Of a DNA stretch of 64,000 nt, positions 56,550-64,000 are shown piece after piece (position 1 is the stretch's first letter; every line of letters begins with the position of its first letter). The stretch is from Saxidomus purpurata (lineage: Eukaryota; Mollusca; Bivalvia; Venerida; Veneridae). A program made the translations under genes and the position numbers. Below the pieces are notes generated by a model. It saw only the letters and a program-made list of their open reading frames with translations. It did not search any database and had not been told where the DNA came from. Where the stretch lies: contig JAFMSR010000018.1 in the NCBI GenBank assembly GCA_022818135.1, positions 38,025,734 through 38,089,733 of the forward strand, written 5' to 3'.

Positions 56550-57300
56550 TAAAAAAGAGATATTGTTCTTGGCAATAACTCTGTAATTTGTCAAGATAGA
56601 GTTATGGTTCTTGTACACTGCACTTCCACTCATTGTGCTTAACCATTGTATGAAGTTGTATTGAATTCCAACAGTAGTTTGCAAGTAATGCCTCGGACAA
56701 GGAAAAGTAACAAAGGGCAAAAACTCTGTAATGAGTCAAGAAAGAGTTATTGTTCTTTTGCACTGCACTTCCTCTCACAGTGCTTGACCATTGTATGAAG
56801 TTGTATTGAATTCCAACCAGTAGTTTTCTAATTATGCTCTGGACAAGAAAAAGCAACAAAGGGCAATAACTCTGTAATTACTCAAGATAGAGTTATGGTT
56901 CTTGTACACTGCACTTCCTCTCATTGTGCTAGACCATTGTATGAAGTTGTATTGATTTCCAACCAGTAGTTTTCAAGTTATGCTCCGGACAAGGAAAAGT
57001 AACAAAGGGCAATAACTCTGTAATGAGTCAAGAAAGAGTTATGTTTCATGTGCACTCTGCACTTCCTCTCAATGTACTTGACCATTGTATGAAGTTGTAT
57101 TGATTTCCAACCAGTAGTTTTCAAGTTATGCTCCGGACAAGGAAAAGTAACAAAGGGCAATAACTCTGTAATGAGTCAAGATGGAGTTATGGTTCTTGTG
57201 CACTGCACTTCCTCTCAATAAGCTTGACCTTTGTATGAAGTTGTATTGAATTCCAACTAGTAGTTTTCAAGTTATGCCCGGACAAGGAAAATGCAACAGA
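56550..57300. repeat. About five tandem copies of a 146-bp block inside an element
   Basis: Each block has GGCAATAACTCTGTAAT, CAAGATAGAGTTATGGTTCT, CACTGCACTTCCTCTCA, and GACAAGGAAAAGTAACAAA. The array runs into the ATTATACCCCC-type right end at 57331-57372. Confidence 0.88.
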
Positions 57301-57330
57301 CCAACCGCCCGCCCGACCAACCACCTGGTG

Positions 57331-57372
57331 ACTCCTATATACCCCCCCAAACTTCGTTTCGGGGGTATAATA
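57331..57372 (-). mobile_element. End of an ATTATACCCCC-TIR element
   Basis: ACTCCTATATACCCCCCCAA then CGTTTCGGGGGTATAA, the complement of the left end at 6823-6870. The element probably includes the 146-bp blocks to its left; its other end was not located. Confidence 0.75.
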
Positions 57373-59031
57373 ATATTGATTTATAGTCGGGTTGAAAATA
57401 CCAATAGTACTAGTACACAAAACACAAGCTCTAAAGAGCTTTTAAAACTGACTTTAAAGAACTTAAACAAAGCTTTTAAGCTTTTTTGTCCATCTACGTG
57501 AAGGACTTTGAGGGAACAAGGGGCCATCCCATTTTTCCAGCGCAGTTTGATGAACTTTAGAAATATATTGTAATACTTGTGGGATAAGAAAAACTTTGTT
57601 AAAAGTTTACACTTATGTAAACTGGCTGAACATGTACTTTGACACATTTCTTACTGTATGACTTTTCAAACAGCTGTTGAATGATTGTTAAGTTGTTCAT
57701 TCTTACATACATTTTGTACATTGTTTATCATACGGTGTATCCTTCTTTCTCAATGATTACACTAGTGTGTTATATAAACACTGTATTGACTTTTCCTATT
57801 TACCCAGTCTGACTGACCGAATTTTCATCTTTTCTATCTAATCTTCTGTTAGTAATAAAATGTAAAATTTGTTTCAGAAAACAAAAAAAAAAATGCTGGC
57901 TTAGGCTTAGCAATAAATCCCCCCAATGCCCCAATGCTCATAAATCATGTGACTTTTTCAACTTCCTTTATTGAATCATGAAAATACTTTCACTGTGTAA
58001 ACAGAAACTTTGTCAAAGATCTTCAACCAGGTAGACTGGCCATATAACCTCACTTCATATCATCAAAAGTACCTGAACACTGACATTTTCTTGACCTAGT
58101 TCTTAGTGGGTTTTTTTCCCCAGAGGAATATAATATAGTTTTCCCACGCAAGAGGATAGGCTCTGCTAGACTGCTACAGTTACTATGTGAAAGAGGATAG
58201 GCTCTGCTAGACTGCTACAGTTACTATGTGAAAGTGAACATCTGAAGATTCTTCAAATCCGGAACAACTATAATATAGGGGCAGTAAACCACTGTGTAAG
58301 AGCTACCACTGCAAATAAATTCTTCACTATCATCTGTCACTTTTCAGGATCCACTTGAACAATGCAATAAAACTGAGAGAAAACAAAGAGGGCCATGATG
58401 GTCGTATATCGCTGAACTGGGTACATTTACCCACAATGACAAGGTCAGGCTAAAGAAACCCAAAGCTCAAACTAATGCTAAAAATCACATAACCTGCCTT
58501 TAGGCCTCGCGGGTTCAGACAAGAATATTTTGAAAGTTTTTCTTATGTATTTTTACATCAAACAAGAACATCCCCTCAACCATCTTAGTAGGGGCAAAGG
58601 GGCATGATTTATATAAATTTTGTATAGGACCACTACACTATGCCATTAAACCAAATAACTAAAATCTTTGACCTTGTAGTTTTGGGCAGGAATATATAAA
58701 TTTTTCCTACTGGTTGCTATAGCAACCAGATATCTGCATGGGATTGAATTCTTTGAACCTTTTTTGTTAAGGACTGTGAAAGGAACATCCCTGTGAAGTT
58801 TAGTTGGATCAATTTGGATAAGAGGTTCAGGAGGCGATGTTGTTTGAAGAAACGGATGGGTGGACGACAGACAGACTGACGACAGACATCCAATTCTTTA
58901 ATAGTTTACGCTCAAGTGAGCTAAAATTACAAAGCCTTTTGTCTTGTGACTCACATTTTACAATTTATAGAAAACAGATCAACATCATGAAAATTTATAA
59001 ACACTAGATATCAAAACGTGTACATTGTATA
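57373..59031. other. 3' flank of MRPS16 and repeats
   Basis: No exon seen. A direct duplication lies at 58149-58232 (AGAGGATAGGCTCTGCTAGA plus CTGCTACAGTTACTATGTGAA, twice). An interspersed element covers 58384-58925, ending CAAGTGAGCTAAA. Confidence 0.5.
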
Positions 59032-59165
59032 TCAACTATTTTTGCTTTCAGTAGTTTGTTCATCTGATCCGGATTGTGTTTCAGTTTTTTGTTCTTGCTT
59101 TTTCCTTTCTATTCTAAAAGCTTGAAGTCTGGTTTTTGGATGGATTGGTAAATATCCTGCATATC
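59032..59165 (-). CDS. MRPS16: MRPS16 last exon
   Basis: Acceptor cttattttcag; coding 134 nt to TGA (59034-59032). Encodes YAGYLPIHPKTRLQAFRIER and then KKQEQKTETQSGSDEQTTES. Confidence 0.92.
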
Positions 59166-60718
59166 CTGAAAATAAGAAAAACATGAAACTTGAACATACA
59201 TGTACACTTTATCTGAACTGCTCACGTCACAAGAGTGTGGTGTATCATAACATTTGTGTTTTATTAAGTCTTTTTCATTGATTCATAAGAACAAACATAC
59301 ATAATGTGTTAATCATATACATGTATACCACTTAGCAGGAATTCAAAGCAGACAAATACTACTATTGCAAGTAGGTGAATTCATTTCAGTCCTACTTTCA
59401 ACAATGCCCCAACAATGCTACATGCATCCATACAATTGCCATGAATGTACCATTTTTGGCAATGCTACATGCATCCATACAATTGCCATGAATGTACCAT
59501 TTTTTGGCAATGCTACATGCAGCCATACAATTGCCATGAATGTACCATTTTTTGGCAATGCTACATGCAGCCATACAATTGCCATGAATGTACCATTTTT
59601 GGCAATGCTACATGCAGCCATACAATTGCCATGAATGTACCATTTTTTGGCAATGCTACATGCATCCATACAATTGCCATGAATGTACCATTTTTTGGCA
59701 ATGCTACATGCAGCCATACAATTGCCATGAATGTACCATTTTTGGCAATGCTACATGCAGCCATACAATTGCCATGAATGTACCATTTTTGGCAATGCTA
59801 CATGCATCCATACAATTGCCATGAATGTACCATTTTTTGGCAATGCTACATGCAGCCATACAATTGCCATGAATGTACCATTTTTGGCAATGCTACATGC
59901 AGCCATACAATTGCCATGAATGTACCATTTTTTGGCAATGCTTTATGCAGCCATACAATTGCCATGAATGTACCATTTTTTGGCAATGCTCATGCATCCA
60001 TACAATTGCCATGAATGTACCATTTTTTGGCAATGCTACATGCATCCATACAATGGCCATGAATGTACCATTTTTGGCAATGCTACATGCAGCCATACAA
60101 TGGCCATGAATGTACCATTTTTGGCAATGCTACATGCAGCCATACAATGGCCATGAATGCCCAATTTTAGACAATGCTAAAAAATTAATGTAGCCATAAA
60201 ATTGCCATGAATGTCTACATTTGACCATGCTACATGTAACCATAAAATGGCCATGAATGCCCTTCATTTGACAAAGCCATGTGTAACGATAAAATGACCA
60301 TGAATGCTTTACATTTGCCAATGCTACATGCAACCATAAAATGGCTATGAATGCTCTACTTTTTACAATGCTACATGTAACCATAAAACATTCTTAAAAT
60401 TCACTCAGTTACAAACTATAGAGGCATGTGACAGCCTAGAAAGCTTTAAAAATCACTGATATTACCAAGTAAATTTTCTACTGGTGTACTGATTTTCGCT
60501 CCCTTTCCTATCCACTGCCTTAGTTTCTTGAAATCTATTGCAACAAGTCTCTCATTATACGCATTTGGTAGAGGATCGTAGGTTCCAATCTGATCTGTGA
60601 CCTTTTTATCCCTTGCCTGGGTATTCTTCATAACAACGATGTGATAGAATGGGCGATTTGTACATCCTCTCAGGGACAAACGGATCACCATATGAGATCC
60701 TTTAGGCAATAAAGACAT
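59032..60718 (-). CDS. MRPS16: Mitochondrial ribosomal protein bS16m
   Basis: Two coding exons on the minus strand, 60718-60466 and 59165-59032, join through a split Gly codon to a 128-aa protein (human MRPS16 has 137). The ATG at 60718 lies five bases after an acceptor (cttttacag), so the upstream exon is 5' UTR. The protein carries the S16 signature: VIRLSLRGCTNRPFYHIVV, then IGTYDPLPN, LVAIDFKKLRQWIGKGAKIS, and PVENLLG. The tail is YAGYLPIHPKTRLQAFRIER followed by a Lys/Glu/Gln-rich end. bS16m is a component of the mitochondrial small ribosomal subunit needed for its assembly. The intron between the coding exons is filled by a minisatellite. The gene is head-to-head with COMMD10. Confidence 0.95.
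59405..60390. repeat. 47/48-bp minisatellite in MRPS16 intron 2
   Basis: Unit GCCATGAATGTACCATTTTT followed by GGCAATGCTACATGCAGCCA and TACAATT, about 16 good copies and then degenerating ones to the right. It yields short spurious ORFs on both strands. Confidence 0.95.
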
Positions 60719-60723
60719 GTTTT
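60466..60723 (-). CDS. MRPS16: MRPS16 exon 2 (first coding exon)
   Basis: Acceptor cttttacag ends at 60724; ATG 60718-60716; donor ttg|gtaata. 253 coding nt. Confidence 0.93.
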
Positions 60724-60984
60724 CTGTAAAAGACAAAAGGGTTCTGAATAACAAAAGACTTGTATAACAAAGTCAGTACATGATGAGGAATTAACGACTG
60801 TTGCACGCATGTTGATGATAACAACAATGTGCAGTTTGACTGCTGTAAATAGTGGTCAGTGGTGTTAGGTATTACATAAACCCTGTTCTAGTGTGGTGTG
60901 GCCAGTTATTAGAAGACATGGGTTATTTCTACACTGAACCTTTATTTGGGTTGCTGTCGTGGCTGCTGTGGTTGCCTTAAAGAA

Positions 60985-61170
60985 CAGAAATGGAAAGTCC
61001 TACATCAGCCACATGCCATAGTGAGTACAGTGAGTTAGTCGCACTATTTCAACTTCAAAGGTTAACTGATATTACAGGTTGGCATTTAAGACTTGTTTGC
61101 CTTCTACAATGTGAAGGTGTGACAGTTATAAAATGTCAGATCTATCAAAGGGGCCACACTGAAATGCAAC
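60985..61170 (+). repeat. Interspersed repeat related to 54620-54800, copy 2
   Basis: TTACAGGTTGGCATTT, GAAGGTGTGACAGTTATAAA, and AAAGGGGCCACACTG align with copy 1. Lies in MRPS16 intron 1. Confidence 0.7.
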
Positions 61171-61769
61171 CGTAATAGGCTAGAGTACAGTATATGCCAG
61201 ATGGTGCCGGAACTGTAAAGAAAGGAGACTGACTCACCAGGTGTACACTTGATTTACACAGTTCCGGCAGCAAAATGGCATGTGCTACTTGTCTACTGTG
61301 CTTAATTCCATGTGATAATCGGCACTGTGGGGCTAAATATTTCATCCACGCTGTTATATCTGGCACATACACGATATGTCGAGTCCTATTTGTAAATAAT
61401 GCTCTTGATTTGGCCTGGCTATGTGAAACGAATAGCCAGTAAGACAGACGCACGCCGGTACAATTATTATGCTGGCACGTATGTAGTCAAAATAATGAAG
61501 TGACGTCTTGAGTTGTGTACAATACGTTTGACTAACGATGATGAAACGTATAACCCCTATGTTAATTTAAAGAAAAACACCGAGTGATAGGGTAACGACA
61601 AAATCTATTGTATTGATCAGTTTTTCATGACAGATAGATCTACAAACATAGTCGTTTGCTCATAACTAGAATTGTGTTTTTTTTCATTATCTACACTAGA
61701 AATGGCATAAGAAAACAAAGCAAAGTCAACTGAACAGACACTTAACATAAAAGTCACACAAAACTTTAC

Positions 61770-61800
61770 CAGCAAGCAGGTTGTTTTCTATTCTACCGGA
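61770..61800 (-). other. MRPS16: Probable MRPS16 5' UTR exon
   Basis: On the minus strand CTGCTTGCTG|gtaaag is a good donor 1 kb upstream of the first coding exon, within the shared promoter. The 5' limit is a guess. Confidence 0.5.
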
Positions 61801-61828
61801 AAGACAAATTTACGTTTGCACCGGCAAA
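61771..61828. promoter_or_regulatory. Bidirectional promoter of MRPS16 and COMMD10
   Basis: About 60 bp separate the MRPS16 5' donor from the COMMD10 ATG. An ETS/GABP-like ACCGGAA lies at 61795-61801, and a YY1-like AAAATGGCG overlaps the COMMD10 start codon. Both motif types are common in promoters of nuclear genes for mitochondrial proteins. No TATA box is seen. Confidence 0.6.
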
Positions 61829-61857
61829 ATGGCGTTGTTGTTTACTTCCACCCCCAG
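61829..61857 (+). CDS. COMMD10: COMMD10 exon 1
   Basis: Nine codons plus AG, donor cag|gtctga. The split Ser codon is completed by the C that starts exon 2. Confidence 0.82.
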
Positions 61858-63815
61858 GTCTGATTTTCGTCAAATATTTCTTCAAACCAGCGTTTTCGCT
61901 TTTGTAATTATTCTGAAATATTACATTTTAAAGTTACTATTAGAAACATTTGGTAATTTTCACTGACAGGATCACATTTTAAAGAAATGAGTAAAAGTAT
62001 TCAAACTGTACTGATATCCGGATATAGTATTTTCGGAAAGGAAGTGGTTAGGTAGACCAAAAGTCTAGGTAGCTGGATCTGTATTATCATTAATATTATT
62101 ATTTAATCAAAGGTTGATTTCTACGTCTTTTTATAACTACATTGTCATATGCTATTTATTTTATTCAAAATTGAAGTGACGAAATTTAGGAGAAAATGGT
62201 TATCGAATGTCTAACAAACTCGGAAAATTTTACTGAGAGATGTAATGAGTGCACGAAGCTATGTGATGTCACAAACTGGAATGACATGTGATTTGTCAGA
62301 TTGATGTTTTGAGAACATATACGGCTTAAATCTGAAGGTTGCTACATACCTTAGTATTTTAGTTACCAGTAACAAACCTTACTTCTAGTAACAAAAGTAA
62401 CAACATGTACTGCCATAGTTGTTTTTTTTCACACAAACTTCCAAGGGCAAGGGTTTAGTACCAGAATGGCCCCCTTCCTGAGCCCAGAACAGCCCAGTCC
62501 AGAACGGCCCACTTTTAGGTCACAAACAGGCCACTTTCAAATATTATTGTATTAATCATTAAAGGGAATCGTCGCTGGTCAAGGTTTTTGTGTAATAGTA
62601 GTGTTAATTAGTGTATTTACTTCAGTAAAAGCAACTTTTCGCTGCATGTTGGTTACATCGGACAAGATAAAACAAGAACATTTTGAACTCTTTCTTTGAA
62701 ATACAATAATTACCTATTTTTTTCTTTTCACGGACATGTCTGCTATTTCATCCATAAAGCTAGTACTGTGAACATGGTGAATAACATTTGATTTTGATAT
62801 GTCATGCAGGAGGTTAATATATCTTTCTAGAAAATACTTATGACTGTGTAATCTAGCCTCTTATCACTTCTCTCATTTTATCGAGACAACGTTCATTTTA
62901 AAAACAAAAAGTGAGCCTTTTAGGTCTCGACCTTTCTTAATATGCTAGTTAACATATAACACTAATACTGTGACCAGCGACAATTTTTTTTTACTATTTA
63001 TAATTCAATAATACTTGGGCCGTTAATATGGACTGGGCCTTTTCAGAAGTGGGCCCGTTTGTTACTGGTCCATACTGGAACTCGTCCTTCCAGACATATG
63101 ACCCGAAAGTAATGTGATATTAGTGTATAAAGAATAATTTTTGCTGTTGTAGCATTAAGAAGGCTGTAAGACTCGTCAATGAATTAGATGAAGGGAAGTT
63201 TCCATTGGTCATTTCACGTATTTTACAGAAGCTGCATTTAAAGGTACTGTACCTTTGACACAGAAAGCTAAGTTAGTTTGTTCTTTAATAAACTTAAAAT
63301 ACATTAAATGTTTCAGTAAATTATGTAAATCCTATTTGTATAAATATAAATGTCTGTCAAATGCAGACAAGTTGAAGAGTCAGATCCAGATACAAGAGAA
63401 TTAAGGTACAAGACCCTAGCTCTTTATGAGTAGACCTTGACGTTCTGTAATGTGCCTGGTTTATAGCACTGATACACAAGAAACTACCTCTGGGTTTCTA
63501 ACCAGTTTATCTCTAGATGGGTGGGAAAACTGTTTCTCACATTTCCATGAAAATGACCAGTATTACATTACATCGTGATAATATTTCTATATGAATAAAA
63601 TTGGAGTTAATAATTTATATTAATAGAAGTATTCCCTTTAAAAAATTGACAGTTGCATTGTTTTCGTGTCGGTATGAGTGGTATATGACTTACTAATTTT
63701 ACAGGATGAACGCACATTTTCTGAGGAAGAAGAAGAGAAACTACAGACAACACTGGGCATGTCAGGACCAGATCTTGAACTTATGTTACAGACATTGGAG
63801 TTCTTTCTACAACAG
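61829..63815 (+). CDS. COMMD10: COMM domain-containing protein 10, N-terminal part
   Basis: Three exons (61829-61857, 63153-63243, 63705-63815) join in frame to 77 residues; the gene continues past the window. The ATG exon encodes MALLFTSTP plus a split Ser codon. Exon 2 gives [20 protein letters not shown] then [10 protein letters not shown], and exon 3 gives [20 protein letters not shown] then [17 protein letters not shown]. These match the N-terminal helical domain of COMMD10, including the ILQKLHLK and [10 protein letters not shown] motifs. COMMD10 is a subunit of the Commander/CCC complex in endosomal recycling. The C-terminal COMM domain lies to the right. The 5' exon sits in a promoter shared with MRPS16. 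Confidence 0.93.
62564..62990. repeat. Foldback element in COMMD10 intron 1
   Basis: AATCGTCGCTGGTCA on the left and TGACCAGCGACAATT on the right are complementary at about 14 bp. Related GGCCCA-rich sequences sit outside each end (62470-62530 and 63018-63085). No ORF. Confidence 0.6.
63153..63243 (+). CDS. COMMD10: COMMD10 exon 2
   Basis: Acceptor tgttgtag, donor aag|gtactg; 91 nt. Ends in the family motif RILQKLHLK. Confidence 0.93.
63375..63535 (-). repeat. Interspersed repeat, copy 2 (of 24055-24225)
   Basis: Reverse orientation of copy 1: CAAGACCCTAGCTCTTTATG, GTGCCTGGTTTATAGCACTG and AAACTACCTCTGGGTTTCTA. Lies in COMMD10 intron 2. Confidence 0.7.
63705..63815 (+). CDS. COMMD10: COMMD10 exon 3
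   Basis: Acceptor ttttacag, donor cag|gtattt; 37 codons, phase 0/0. Downstream, 63866-63895 is a diverged copy of this exon's 3' end with its donor. Confidence 0.92.
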
Positions 63816-64000
63816 GTATTTTTGTCACTTAAAATCTTTTACAAAAGGTAATAGTAACTTAGAAGCTGGAATTCATTCCACAACAGGCATCTTTGCTAAT
63901 AAGGGGCTAGATTTCCTGTACAACAGAATCAAAGTTACCTAGATAAGTATGAGTTCTTTGTTCAACTGGTATGGTGCCCTTGTTTACTAAGTAATAGAGT

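Noticed and set aside
59365..60156. Many ORFs on both strands in MRPS16 intron 2
   Set aside because: Shadows of the 47/48-bp minisatellite.

Overview
This window is eukaryotic nuclear DNA from a metazoan, most likely a bivalve mollusc. It is AT-rich, its genes are split by GT-AG introns, and it is crowded with short inverted-repeat transposons, tRNA-derived SINEs and minisatellites. The conserved proteins are animal families (MCTP, RING/beta-propeller protein, MRPS16, COMMD10). The bivalve assignment is an inference from the repeat style (mobile elements rich in GGTCAAGGTCA, TIRs starting ATTATACCCCC) and is not proven.

Layout. 1-10500, + strand: the last six coding exons of an MCTP gene (C2-domain, double-transmembrane ER protein), with introns filled by a Tc1-type element (3802-5364), a TTAA-flanked element (5825-6658), an ATTATACCCCC-TIR element (6823-7896), a pogo-like element (8279-9086) and a hairpin repeat (9626-10070). 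10501-21751: probable 3' UTR and intergenic DNA with a TTAA MITE, a collapsed homopolymer tract (13461-14439), a palindrome inside TA repeats, and a 20-bp minisatellite (17165-17865). 21752-38999, + strand: a multi-exon gene for an unrecognised soluble Tyr/Pro-rich protein, reconstructed here as 7 or 8 exons with consistent phases (354 or 382 aa). 41468-47045: a 5.6-kb satellite of 38-bp and 44-bp units, interrupted by a second copy of the TTAA MITE. 48202-49872, - strand: an intronless-CDS RING, coiled-coil, beta-propeller protein. 50920-52225: a 37-bp minisatellite whose three minus frames are all open. 52388-52868: a SINE split by a LINE reverse-transcriptase fragment. 54936-57372 and 58384-58925: further interspersed elements.

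The right end holds a head-to-head gene pair: MRPS16 (- strand, 59032 to about 61800) and COMMD10 (+ strand, 61829 to beyond the window). They share a promoter of roughly 60 bp with ETS-like and YY1-like motifs. MRPS16 intron 2 contains a 47/48-bp minisatellite of about 1 kb.

I found no RNA gene I would call functional, no CRISPR and no operon. The points most worth following are the unrecognised multi-exon gene with a possible alternative first exon, the tandem copies of splice-junction sequence beside MCTP and COMMD10 exons, the satellite with its MITE insertion, and the TE-borne arrays of nuclear-receptor half-sites in an MCTP intron.
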